NCBI GenBank assembly: GCA_020310875.1
Contig: CM035431.1
Span: forward strand, 17,840,267-17,904,266
DNA length: 64,000 nt
Source: Ceratopteris richardii
Lineage: Eukaryota; Streptophyta; Polypodiopsida; Polypodiales; Pteridaceae
Reading direction: 5' to 3'
In this document: one piece after another, positions 46,001 through 54,647 of the stretch
Position numbering within the stretch: position 1 is the stretch's first letter
Layout of the letters: each line of letters begins with the position of its first letter
Made by a program: the position numbers and the translations under genes
The notes under the pieces: generated by a model
Told to the model about the DNA's origin: nothing
The model's input: only the letters and a program-made list of their open reading frames with translations
Databases searched by the model: none

Positions 46001-49000
46001 CACTGCATTCCTTACATAGTTTGTAGACGTCTGCTTCCATCGTAGGCCAATATACTCCTAATCTATGCAGAGTCTGTAATGTTCGATGTTTCGAATGATG
46101 TTGCTTTAGTGCACCTATGTGTGCTAATTGCAACCAATTTGCATGTTCTGATTCATCTACACAACAAGCAAGAATCTTTTGATTATCTTGTTTATATATG
46201 CTTCCTGCTATTATTTGGTACCTCTGAGATTTGGTAATCTCTCCTTCTTTGATCTTTATCCTAGGACTCTTGGGTCCGTATGTCAGAATAGGGACTAACG
46301 GCTTAACCCATTCCGGTGCTATCTCGAGGTTAAACAAGTATGCATCTGGTAATTCATCCGCTACTCCTTGAGGAGCTTCTCCTGAGGTTAATCTTGAGAG
46401 GTGGTCAGCTCTAAGATGCGTCTTTCCTTTCCTAACTACCACCTCAAAATCATACTCCATGAGCAGTAGAAACCAACGTATCAATCGTCCCGTGTTACAT
46501 GGTTTGTTGACTAAGTATAATAGGGCTTGATGATCTGTAAAGAACTTGAATTTGTTGGCCAACAAGTAGTGCCTGAACTTCTTTACTGCGTAGATCATCC
46601 CTAATCCTTCTCGTTCCGTCGTGGTGTAATTTCTTTCTGCTGCGTTCAATTGTCTGCTCGCGTAAGCTATGGGGAGATCTATGTTACCTTCGCTCGTGGG
46701 TTGTGCTAACACACATCCTATGGCATAATTGGATGCGTCCACATGTACATGGAACGGCTTACTCCAATCTGGGGTTGTCAATATAGGTGCTGAGCACAAG
46801 CGTCGTTTAAGTTCATTAAATGAATTTTCACATTCATTTGTCCACTCAAAATTGGTTAGAAGAGAGTACAAGGGCTTAGCTATGATTGCATACATGTGTA
46901 TGAATCTCCTGTAATAGCCGCAATGGCCCATAAATGCCTGTACCTCTTTCACATTAGTTGGTCTAGGTAAGTCTGCAATTACCTTCACCTTTTCTTCATC
47001 CGTAGAGATTCCATTTTTTGACACAATGTGTCCTAGAATTTTGCCTTGTCTGACCATGAAAACGCATTTTTCTGGGTTCAAGCAAACCTGATATTCTCGA
47101 CATTTGTCAAATATTTGCTTTAACTCTGGGATATGCGTCTGTCTTACACTTGAATGAGCACATATGTCATCGACATAAACTTCCAAGCTTTTGCGTAAAA
47201 ATTCTTTAAACACATGACACATGAGTCGCTGGAAAGTGGCGGGTGCATTTGTTAAGCCGAATGGCATTACACGAAATGCAAATATGCCCCATTCAGTGGC
47301 AAAAGCCGTCTTGTGTTGGTCTTCTGGAGCAATAGCTACTTGATTATAGCCCGAAAATCCGTCAAGAAAGCTGTAAACTTCCTTGCCCGCGACTCTTTCC
47401 AATAGATGTTCTGTGATAGGAAGTGGATAACTGTCTCTAATCGTGGCGGCATTAACTTTTTTAAGGTTAATACATACACGCAATTTTCCATTCTTCTTGG
47501 GCACTACCACAATGGGGGATACCCATTCGGTATGCTCAATTTCGTAAATGAATCCTGCTTCTATCAGCCGATCTATCTCCTCTTTAATCTTCGCAGCGTA
47601 GTTATCATTGTACGTGTATGGTTTTTGTTTAGTCGGTTTTGCATCTGGAGTCATAGGGATTCTATGAGAACATATATCTGGATCTACTCCTTTTAAATCT
47701 TTGTAACTCCAAGCAAAAACATCTCTATATTCGCGCAATAGGGCAACTAGCTCTTCTTCTTCTTCAGCTGTCAAATCATGCCCTATGTAGGTACATTTTT
47801 CTTCTTCTCCCTCTATGGCTACTATTATTTTCTTGGTTTTCTCTCGGTTATCATATACTTGTCCGTCATTCACCTTTCTATTGGGCATCCGTACCATGAT
47901 TCTTCTATCTTCAATTTCATATTTCTTGAAATTCTCCGGTACTTCAAATAAAGATTCTTCTTCTTCTGACATGGTTTCCTTCTTCTTTCTTTTCTTGCCT
48001 TCATTCTTAGTAGTCACTTGAGTGGCTATTCTCACGTCATTCATAACTTCCTCATGTCTCTGAGGGTGAGTCTCTACTTCGTAAAAATATTCTTCTTCTG
48101 ATGCAAAGGGTGGGTCCATGATAATTGATTCTAAATCAAAATCGCTTGCATCCTCAAATGCATCAGTGTTAGGTTCACACTCTTCTAAAATCGCATCGCA
48201 CATGATTGGCTCTATCGTGAAAACTGAAATGTCATAGCCATCCTCATCACAGTGGGGAGTCCATTGTTCTTCATTGATGGCTACATCCATGGTTGCTAGG
48301 ATTTCTGCCCAACCATGGGGTTCAAACTCTTCGTCTGGGAATACTACAGGTGCATAGGCTGGATCTTGTAGGGTTCGTGGATGTTGTTCTGCACCTAAGG
48401 TCCTGGCTTCTAACCTTTCTTCCTCTTGTTTGGCTACTTTACACATCCATAAATGAGTATCCTCGTGCAACCAAGAAGGATCGGATTCTAATGAGTGCAC
48501 GGATTCCGTCTCTACTTGTGTCTTATGGATGGTATTCCATTGTATTGGGGGTACGTCTCTATGTGAATAGTCTTTAAGGTTGACTTTTGTGGTCACTCCT
48601 AAATGTTGCAAGTACAAAGAATTAGTTCCCCAATCTTGTACAATTTGCAACTGACGCATGAATGGTCGTCCCAATATCATCTCATATGCATGGTTTTTAC
48701 TGAAATCACAAATGGCAAAGGTATGCTCAAATTCTACACCACAAGTGGTGAGAGATATTCCTTCTAGTAAGCCTAATGGTTTTTCTATGTGTCCATCAGC
48801 CATTTGTAGCTTCATCCTGGTGGGTCTTAATGCTGGCTTACCCCAACGTTTCCATAAAGCGGTGGTAGCTATGGCTACTCCGGCTCCTGAATCTAAGATG
48901 GCTTTCGTGGTGTAGCCCTGATGGGTTATTGGAAGATAAGTGTTACCTTCCTCTCCTTCGCTCACATCTCCAATCTTTTCTACAGGTATCTCTGGTACCT

Positions 49001-52000
49001 TATCTTGTGATCCTATTTGTGAGGGAGTGGTAGCAAGCTCGGGGAATTGATTTGCTACGTGCTTCCACAATTCTGGTTTTACCTTTAATAGCTCCTCTAA
49101 AGTGAGATTACATTGTACCTTAGTATTCTTGATCACTTCTGTGTTTCTAGGGATTACTGATTCTTCATTCCTCACTATTATCGTGGGTGCTCTCATACTA
49201 ATAGACTTTGCTTCCCAAGGTCCTGTGAACTGAGGTAATTCTTGTAAAGAATTCGATTCAAAGCCTGTGTGGTCACTCAGTTGTTCTTCCTCTACATCAT
49301 CGTAAATAGAGGGAATATCTTGGGGGAATTGCTCCTGCAAATCATCTATTTCCTGAATAGGAGGATGAGTTTCTTGTTCATTTCTCCATTTCTCTTCTTG
49401 GATTTCTCTCAAAATTTCATGTGAGTACCTATGTATAGAAGACAAATTATCTTGACTTTCTGTATTGGGTACTTGAGACAGGGATGGTGCATTCCTTTCC
49501 TGTGTCTCTGGGACACTAGGGTTCCTGTGCTGATCCTTTTTCTCTTTGCTCTCTATCAAGTATTCTAGCCTCTCCATTAGTCCTTGAAAGTGTAACTCCG
49601 GTTTTGCCATGTTACTCCAATTAAGATATCTCGAGGCTTCGAACAAAGCTTGTGCTAATTCTACCATCTTCATGCAAAGTTTAGTTCTCTCAATTTCCAG
49701 ATCAGCTCGAGGGTAGTTCTTACTCATTTCAGCTACTTGAGGTCCCTCTTTTAATCTAGCCTCATATGCACGAAACATCATGTCTAGATTTTCCGGTATG
49801 GGTTCCGCTAACACTGATCCTGATTTCTGAGCTGGGTTCTCTTGATTCAGTTCTTGTGAGGTCAATTCTTGGATTTTGGCTCTAGATTCCTTTAAACTTC
49901 CTTCCAACTCAGTTATCTTTTTACTCCATTTTCTCTTAATTCTTTCTCGAGAATCTTTCCAAGATTTTGTCTTTTTACTACTAGATTCTGCTACTTCACT
50001 GGTTCCAGCTACCTTCTCTTGATTAAGCTGTTGGTTCTGTAAGAGCGCCTGGGCTCTTGTTATAGCTTGGATAGGCACGTAGGTAGGGTTGGATCCATCT
50101 GCGTTATTCACAATACCTATCACGTTGATCGGTGTCACACTCGAAGCATTAACTGGGTTCTTAGGACAATCTTTGATTATGTGCTCTTTGCCACAATCGG
50201 CACAAAAGCCTTGGATGTTATAGTACGGTGATTGTCTTGTTATGGGAGGATGTGGACAATCCTTTATAAAATGATCTCCTTGGCACCTAAAGCATGGTCC
50301 TCTAGGGCCCTGTGGTCTCTGTTGTCTCAATTGGGGCCGTGGGTTTGGGGTGGTGTATCTCACCTGAGCATAGTCGGGCTCCCAACTAGGTTCCATTGGT
50401 GGACTATCATAATGATATGTCTCCACATGTTCTGGTGACTCCGTGTAATAAGCGGGTGGACTAGTTACATGAGTAGAGTCAAAACTGTTTGAGTTTGGGT
50501 CACTTTCGGTGATCAGGGGTGAAGAAGGCACTAAGGCCCTACTTAGGTTTTCTTCTGCAGCAGCGTATTTGACTGGGATGACATTTGCTGGTGGTGGGGG
50601 TTGCTGAGCTAGGACGGGTTGAGGTCTCTGTTGAGCCTGGTATGGGTAGTTCTGAGGAGGTCTATAGTAATAAGGCTGAGCATTGTAATGGCCTTGATAC
50701 CTACCCGGCTGCTGGTATGCTTGCGGGTAGTTCTGTCTTACGGTCTGTTTGTTGTATGGGCAGTCCTGAGCCGTATGATTTGTGTATCTTCTTTCAATTG
50801 TACAATATTGGCCGCTAGGGTTGGCTTGAGGTTGAGGTGCATTGGGACACATGTTTGCCAAATGATTACCACCACAGGTGTAACAACGCTTGTTTGTAAA
50901 CTCCCTAGGTTTACTAGAAACTCCTAGTTTCTGGGCCACTTTCTCTGCTAGGTCCTCTATCGAGCTAGACAATTTCGTGGATGCTAGAGATGAACAGTCT
51001 GAGTCCTTATAGACCTTTGAGAGTTCCAACTCGTCTCCTAAGTTGTCCTCAATGTCTATGCAAATTCTTACACACTGCTCTAGCGTTCTGGGTTCTTTTA
51101 GGTACACATAGGAGCGTAGTTTAGAGCTCAACAAGCCATCTAGGAACAATGACACTTGCTTGGCTTGTGAGGGTAGCTCTTGCATTGGACATCGTTCAAC
51201 ATATTGTCTAAACCTACGTCCTGCGAGTCTAACTGTTTCCTGATGGGTCTGTTTAAAGCTATGAATCAACGAAGACGTATCATGTCTTATCCCACTTTTA
51301 GAGAATTCAGTAATGAATGACTCTAAAAAGTGATGGATGTCCCTAAATTGCCTTTGTTGCAATGGTTGGAACCAAGTTAAAGCTGTATTCTTTAACGTTA
51401 GTCCAAATGCGTTGTATTGCGTGAACATGTCTTCGACTTGTTCCGCTCTTAGTACTTGCTTGAATTCTGCGACATGGTCATAGGGATCTCCTGTCCCATC
51501 AAAGTAATTTTTCATGGATTTTACTAATTGAGTGGGTCTCAATGTTCTTGCGTGTTCACGTGGTCTAGGTAGAGGAAAATCATCTCTACCACCTGGTATT
51601 CCATGATCTCTTTGTCTATCCATTCTATTAGTGTTCGAGGTTGTTCTATCTCTCCCTATGGGGTGATTGAAGCTTACTTCCGGTTTCTCGTGATTTCCTT
51701 CTCTTTGATTTCCATGGGCTGAGGAAGTTCCTGCCCCTTGTTGATTTGCATTCATGTTTGTTCTGGCTGGAGGGAATATCAATTCACCTCTCCAAGTGTA
51801 GGTGTTTTTAGCGCGCTCAGGCACCACAAAGACTCTTTCTGAAGCCTCATCCAAGTATACAACCTTTCCAGGTGTATCTGGGTCCTTGAATTCATAAATT
51901 GTAATGATGCCTACCTCACTGGGGTTTTCCTTTCTGTACCTCCAAAAGGCTTCGTCTGTTTCTTTATTTACGAACAACTCGGTGCTCCTGTTATCTTGAG

Positions 52001-52544
52001 GGATCCACTCTGGGATGAGTACTCTCGTTAATACAGATTTCCCTCTTGGTGTTCTAGGTTCTTCCAACGGCTCTTTTCCTTGAAATTTCGCTTCCGTCTC
52101 TAATTGAATTGTGCCAAACTCATTAGTATCGTTTGGTTGCGTACTTAGGACATACATGGTTCCTTCTTTGTCTATGTAAGCGTCTCTCTCAAATTTCACC
52201 ACTGGCCTTTCCAATCCAATGGGTTGATCAGGGTTGTGCAGTTGCACCACTTGCTTTCGCAAACCATCCTCATAGATACGAGCACCTAATCGGTTGGTTC
52301 GGAGAAACTCTAATTGCGTTCTATAGGGTCCTTCTGGTCTTTCTAAGTATGCAACATTAGACCCTCCTTCTGGTCTTTCTGTGCTAAATGCCATTTCTGA
52401 TTCGCTAGTATCTGAGCTCTCGTTGGGGTAATTACTATTCAATTGCTGAGCCCACGATCGAGCAGTAGTTCTTACACTTGCCTCTGAAGATCTAAGGCTT
52501 CGTCGGTCCGACTTACCTATGTGTCTCCCTGATCTAAGGTTCAT
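43092..52544 (-). CDS. Element D gag-pol polyprotein (about 3150 residues)
   Basis: The start is taken at ATG 52544 (MNLRSGRHIGKSDRRSLRSS), the first ATG of the frame. Gag covers residues 1-1150, with CCHC-type knuckles near 552 (CYTCGGNHLANMC), 755 (CFRCQGDHFIKDC) and 785 (CADCGKEHIIKDC), then a Lys/Glu-rich, coiled-coil-like part. Protease 1 is at about 1200-1330 (AILDSGAGVAIAT, Asp near 1218). Reverse transcriptase is at about 1560-1830 (FLDGFSGYNQ; VYVDD near 1790). RNase H is at about 1920-2050. Two zinc-binding modules lie near 2135-2185 and 2260-2310; the integrase core is at about 2325-2450 (WGIDFVG, VSDRGTHF, NGQAEST). A second retropepsin-like domain is at about 2690-2810 (ALIDSGAATSAIR, Asp near 2714). 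The tail has four W-(V/I)-(P/A)-K motifs at about 2990-3105. Gag and pol share one frame without a stop. Confidence 0.95.
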   Translation of the reverse strand: MNLRSGRHIGKSDRRSLRSSEASVRTTARSWAQQLNSNYPNESSDTSESEMAFSTERPEGGSNVAYLERPEGPYRTQLEFLRTNRLGARIYEDGLRKQVVQLHNPDQPIGLERPVVKFERDAYIDKEGTMYVLSTQPNDTNEFGTIQLETEAKFQGKEPLEEPRTPRGKSVLTRVLIPEWIPQDNRSTELFVNKETDEAFWRYRKENPSEVGIITIYEFKDPDTPGKVVYLDEASERVFVVPERAKNTYTWRGELIFPPARTNMNANQQGAGTSSAHGNQREGNHEKPEVSFNHPIGRDRTTSNTNRMDRQRDHGIPGGRDDFPLPRPREHARTLRPTQLVKSMKNYFDGTGDPYDHVAEFKQVLRAEQVEDMFTQYNAFGLTLKNTALTWFQPLQQRQFRDIHHFLESFITEFSKSGIRHDTSSLIHSFKQTHQETVRLAGRRFRQYVERCPMQELPSQAKQVSLFLDGLLSSKLRSYVYLKEPRTLEQCVRICIDIEDNLGDELELSKVYKDSDCSSLASTKLSSSIEDLAEKVAQKLGVSSKPREFTNKRCYTCGGNHLANMCPNAPQPQANPSGQYCTIERRYTNHTAQDCPYNKQTVRQNYPQAYQQPGRYQGHYNAQPYYYRPPQNYPYQAQQRPQPVLAQQPPPPANVIPVKYAAAEENLSRALVPSSPLITESDPNSNSFDSTHVTSPPAYYTESPEHVETYHYDSPPMEPSWEPDYAQVRYTTPNPRPQLRQQRPQGPRGPCFRCQGDHFIKDCPHPPITRQSPYYNIQGFCADCGKEHIIKDCPKNPVNASSVTPINVIGIVNNADGSNPTYVPIQAITRAQALLQNQQLNQEKVAGTSEVAESSSKKTKSWKDSRERIKRKWSKKITELEGSLKESRAKIQELTSQELNQENPAQKSGSVLAEPIPENLDMMFRAYEARLKEGPQVAEMSKNYPRADLEIERTKLCMKMVELAQALFEASRYLNWSNMAKPELHFQGLMERLEYLIESKEKKDQHRNPSVPETQERNAPSLSQVPNTESQDNLSSIHRYSHEILREIQEEKWRNEQETHPPIQEIDDLQEQFPQDIPSIYDDVEEEQLSDHTGFESNSLQELPQFTGPWEAKSISMRAPTIIVRNEESVIPRNTEVIKNTKVQCNLTLEELLKVKPELWKHVANQFPELATTPSQIGSQDKVPEIPVEKIGDVSEGEEGNTYLPITHQGYTTKAILDSGAGVAIATTALWKRWGKPALRPTRMKLQMADGHIEKPLGLLEGISLTTCGVEFEHTFAICDFSKNHAYEMILGRPFMRQLQIVQDWGTNSLYLQHLGVTTKVNLKDYSHRDVPPIQWNTIHKTQVETESVHSLESDPSWLHEDTHLWMCKVAKQEEERLEARTLGAEQHPRTLQDPAYAPVVFPDEEFEPHGWAEILATMDVAINEEQWTPHCDEDGYDISVFTIEPIMCDAILEECEPNTDAFEDASDFDLESIIMDPPFASEEEYFYEVETHPQRHEEVMNDVRIATQVTTKNEGKKRKKKETMSEEEESLFEVPENFKKYEIEDRRIMVRMPNRKVNDGQVYDNREKTKKIIVAIEGEEEKCTYIGHDLTAEEEEELVALLREYRDVFAWSYKDLKGVDPDICSHRIPMTPDAKPTKQKPYTYNDNYAAKIKEEIDRLIEAGFIYEIEHTEWVSPIVVVPKKNGKLRVCINLKKVNAATIRDSYPLPITEHLLERVAGKEVYSFLDGFSGYNQVAIAPEDQHKTAFATEWGIFAFRVMPFGLTNAPATFQRLMCHVFKEFLRKSLEVYVDDICAHSSVRQTHIPELKQIFDKCREYQVCLNPEKCVFMVRQGKILGHIVSKNGISTDEEKVKVIADLPRPTNVKEVQAFMGHCGYYRRFIHMYAIIAKPLYSLLTNFEWTNECENSFNELKRRLCSAPILTTPDWSKPFHVHVDASNYAIGCVLAQPTSEGNIDLPIAYASRQLNAAERNYTTTEREGLGMIYAVKKFRHYLLANKFKFFTDHQALLYLVNKPCNTGRLIRWFLLLMEYDFEVVVRKGKTHLRADHLSRLTSGEAPQGVADELPDAYLFNLEIAPEWVKPLVPILTYGPKSPRIKIKEGEITKSQRYQIIAGSIYKQDNQKILACCVDESEHANWLQLAHIGALKQHHSKHRTLQTLHRLGVYWPTMEADVYKLCKECSVCRERPPVEHATLYHVSLTPDWSEPLVTYLRTHTFPQGMTLARQRSLEQEAHDYSLIGDNLYKRGRDGYLRQCVHESDYLSILETAHQGVAGGHFGPDRITKAILFAGLWWPTLHMDAHTYVKRCDVCQRTQFPTRRDEMPLKPMMGGRAFSKWGIDFVGPINPPAKGTHAEYIIVATDYLTKWVEAKATKKNDAHTTAKFLFESVFTRYGLPIEIVSDRGTHFLNQVIEYLLQDFMVIHKKSAPYHPQANGQAESTNKILCNVLTKLVNNKRSDWDKQLHHAVWAYRVAYKTVLNATPFQMVFGQNAVLPLDFLIPTLKVAQEHQWTGHELSARIMDLERLGETRLKAAAGIYAAKKRQKAYFDAHVKDKGLKEGDLVLVYTLKQHARKLEKRGYGPMIINRLSTSGAVQLATLEGDVMPNYISGCRVRLYQEPLTEDMLRRLTLAKKRKEEENRIRAEAQAEAMERIKRMKLRRQGLGREHYNHLETTPRYPMAMCQVKSTTHPSIVDRRPFITVRLEHGNPCQELRALIDSGAATSAIRWSHYKDSGIEMRPIEAYLIGLGGMETPCMGEVDLPILIKDVTMTAKLLVCHDDDLIEPLILGQDWLYDHSVDLNLRQGSLQIETFEQKRVIPLDFPNGIPPDGCDPRPYETHATEDRKIFNQLSHVTSTPTHSVVAIDSCQSEGRQKIFPGTSCKLDRAATQPLGQMDTIGGQVGCISGQTSTPYCGAHPSKLVADWPRLKLNKASLPNGQVTQVLDLPSFPKQSVHPTSQLEQQLSQSRRRNPDRLQYRRKQQERQFRPPKGSGTRQMWVPKGQKAPKNSSQAEIDKKKAVQKQNRYPPSPRPSSTGPSIRQMWIAKKYLTHRPTPTQIWVPKPCIIAQTISHVIYNPHNSFHPSIPPHTTPPFAPQQKPTTHSKILRKWIPKRVQPSPPNPMSDKTTPPTNIQPRTKSLTFKPCINSPTIITHHS
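43220..43590 (-). repeat. W-V-P-K motif series at the end of element D gag-pol
   Basis: Four related motifs are encoded: RQMWVPKGQK at about 43555-43583, RQMWIAKKYL at about 43415-43445, TQIWVPKPCI at about 43370-43396 and LRKWIPKRVQ at about 43220-43247. Spacing is 15-50 residues with basic, Pro/Ser-rich linkers. Element E carries a matching series. Confidence 0.7.
44110..44510 (-). other. Second retropepsin-like domain within element D gag-pol
   Basis: The plus-strand block at 44403-44405 encodes the aspartate of ALIDSGAATSAIR. It is followed by AYLIGLGGMETPCMGEVDLP and LLVCHDDDLIEPLILGQDWL. The layout (D-S-G-A, then a flap-like Gly-rich stretch, then hydrophobic-hydrophobic-G) fits a retropepsin fold. 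It sits about 270 residues after the integrase glutamate. The standard protease is separate, with its aspartate at 48891-48893. Confidence 0.75.
45590..46150 (-). other. Two consecutive H-H-C-C-type modules before the integrase core of D
   Basis: Module 1 (about 45990-46150) reads AHIGALKQHHSKHRTLQTLH, RLGVYWPTMEADVY and CKECSVCRERPP. Module 2 (about 45600-45770) reads ETAHQGVAGGHFGPDRITKA, GLWWPTLHMDAHTYV and CDVCQRTQ. They are alignable with each other (H-x-G...H...YWPTM / WWPTL...C-x2-C). One such module is the family norm. Element E has both. Confidence 0.78.
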
Positions 52545-53384
52545 TAATTTTCTTCCTTGCACACTCAGTACATACTCAGATCGTCAATGATTCTTTGTTA
52601 TTATTTTCTTGATTCTTTTTAGATTTCTTTGGATTCTTGTCTTACTGTATGCGTCAGGAATTCGACTTTCCGTGATAATTTTGAGTTCTCGTTCCGTCAG
52701 ACTTATGTTCTTTTCTTTAGGTTTTCGCGTCACACACACCTTTACTTTAAGTCTTAAACTTGATAGAATTAGGTATCTTGAACTTGAGGCGTTCCTATCG
52801 TCGTTAATCCACCACTACCGTTTAGCCTAAGCTAAGAATTGACTGAGGGGGTTGAGTAATCTTCCAACCTCGAGTCGGCTTTTCTGGTTGCTCTGATGCC
52901 CTGTTGCCCAAGAAGCCGTGCTTCCCAAGCTCTGCTGTCTCCACTGCCTTGCTTGCTTGCCTTGGATTGCCCTTGCTAGACCTGGAAAATTCCAATGTTA
53001 GACCAATTCACAAGATGATTAAACACTTGAGTATATACACCTTTTAAGCTCAAATTTTCAATGTGTGCCCCCTGGCTTTCTAGTCCCTGACTGAGTGAAC
53101 CTCAAAATAGCTTATCCAAGATTAGACGTATTCTTTAAGAAAAAAACAGTTGAGGTCACGTAGTACTCGTCAATAGCTTTCTAATGAGCTATTAAGCTCA
53201 AAAAACGGACTTCGGATGAAAAAGTTATGAGTGTTCAGGCCCTGGGGGGTAAAAACTGACAATCAGGTTTTCCTTCCAATTTGAGCTAAGGGGTCTCCTA
53301 TGAGTCTAATGGTCCAAAAATTTCTCAAAAATACCCTCAAAATTGGTCAAAAATTGAAGTCCAAAATTTGCGATGGGGGTGCAC
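52545..53384 (-). other. Element D leader, part nearest gag
   Basis: Untranslated sequence between the gag ATG and the minisatellite. A stretch at about 53130-53260 (GAAAAAGTTATGAG; CTTTCTAATGAGCTA) is reminiscent of the E leader near 7150-7210 (CATAACTTTCTCATACGAAATCC; TTGGAAAGCTC). No gene is seen. Confidence 0.55.
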
Positions 53385-54265
53385 AATCGCGATGGTCGGG
53401 GACCGTCGCGATGGTCCGAGCGAACCGTCGCGATGGCGTGGAATTTGGACAATCGCGATGGCCCGAAAAGGCGAACCGTCGCGATGGCTCGAAGTGAACG
53501 ATCGCGATGGCGTGAGGTCGAACCGTCGCGATGGCCCGAAATGAACGATCGCGATGGCGTGGAAATGGACCGTCGCGATGGTCCAAAAAATGAACCGTCG
53601 CGATGGCGCGGTCAACGGTCAACGGTGGACAATCGCGATGGCGTGGAAATGGACCGTCGCGATGGTCCAAAAAATGAACCGTCGCGATGGCGCGGTCAAC
53701 GGTCAACGGTGGACAATCGCGATGGCGTGAAAATCGAACCGTCGCGATGGTCCAAAAAAATGAACCGTCGCGATGGCGCGGTCAACGGTCAAAGGTGGAC
53801 AATCGCGATGGTCCGGGGTGACCCGTCGCGATGGTCACAAGTGCGATGGCGTGAGCCAATCGCGATGGTCCGATTTTGGGCTGTCGCGATGGTCCGAAAA
53901 ACGAACCGTCGCGATGGTCTATCTTGACACGTGGCACCGTCGTGGCGATGGCATGAGCCAATCGCGATGGTCCGGGGTCAGCTGAACAATCGCGATGGTC
54001 CAGGTGGACCGTCGCGATGGCTCAAGTGAACCGTCGTGATGGTCCGAAAAATGAACCGTCGCGATGGTTCGGCCGAGCCGTCGCGATGGCGTGAGCCTAT
54101 CGCGATGGTGCGACACAATCGCGATGGTCTGAGCCAATCGCGATGGTCCACCAAACAACGAATTTTTGAAATGCAAAAATGGTTCCGTGTATGCGCAGGG
54201 ATCGCCTTCCTCGTGGTGTGGTCGCCTACCTCAAAATCCGCAAGTTGCAGACCATCGCGATGGTC
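53385..54265 (-). repeat. Minisatellite with TCGCGATGG core in the leader of D
   Basis: About 30 copies of (A/G)(A/C/G)TCGCGATGG(T/C)(C/G) occur at roughly 20-36 base spacing. A higher-order unit of 84 bases is repeated about three times between about 53545 and 53800, each with GTCAACGGTCAACGGTGGAC. The core TCGCGA is a perfect palindrome rich in CpG. All six frames across it are open for long distances only because of the repetition, so I do not call genes here. Confidence 0.93.
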
Positions 54266-54622
54266 CGCCCTACTCGGAAATTTCTGACAGAAAGTACATG
54301 TTTTACCTTTTGGAAGCTCTCCTGATGCTCTGAAGCTCTGTACCTGCAAGAAAACTCAAGAAAACACAAGCACACACAAGCACAAAAGTTCTCTCTCGCT
54401 CTCTCGCATGCACAAATGAGGGGAAATGAGGAGAATGGGTGGATATGGTGAATTTTCTGATTTTTTTGGAGATGAAGATGATGATGCGGTGATGAAGATG
54501 GAGTGTGGGGGAGGTGAAAAACACTAAAAACTAAGTAAAAACAACAACAGAAACTGAAATTTTTACCTTCCAACGCCACTTCTTGCTATACTCTTACCAT
54601 CACACATTCGTCCTAGACTCGT
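54266..54622 (-). other. Element D leader, part nearest the primer site
   Basis: Untranslated leader with CATCATC-like and purine-rich stretches near 54400-54500, comparable in place to the CAT-rich stretch of E near 6150. Nothing else is recognised. Confidence 0.5.
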
Positions 54623-54640
54623 TCCCCGGCAACGGCGCCA
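54623..54640 (-). other. Element D primer binding site (tRNA-Asp type)
   Basis: The plus strand reads TCCCCGGCAACGGCGCCA, which equals the 3' end of plant tRNA-Asp with CCA. It is 7 bases from the LTR, as in E. It is a primer site and not a tRNA gene. Confidence 0.93.
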
Positions 54641-54647
54641 AATTTGG

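Noticed and set aside
52545-52562. Earlier start for gag-pol of D at 52562
   Set aside because: The frame is open there, but the codon is GTG; the first ATG is at 52544 and is followed directly by a basic N-terminus.
43326-52830. Numerous plus-strand frames of 60-110 codons across D
   Set aside because: They are antisense to the long gag-pol frame, share no features with known proteins, and are explained by its codon composition.
53385-54265. CRISPR-like array
   Set aside because: The repeated unit is short, the spacing is irregular, the linkers are themselves repeated, no cas genes occur, and the setting is plant nuclear DNA inside a retrotransposon leader.
53300-54350. Long open frames rich in Arg-Asp-Gly or His-Arg-Asp on both strands
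   Set aside because: They arise because the minisatellite unit lacks stops in several frames at once. Overlapping frames on both strands with the same short repeat are not genes.
54623-54640. tRNA-Asp gene
   Set aside because: Only the last 18 bases match. It is the primer binding site of D, as are 6023-6040 in E and the TGGTATCAGAGC sites of the copia elements.
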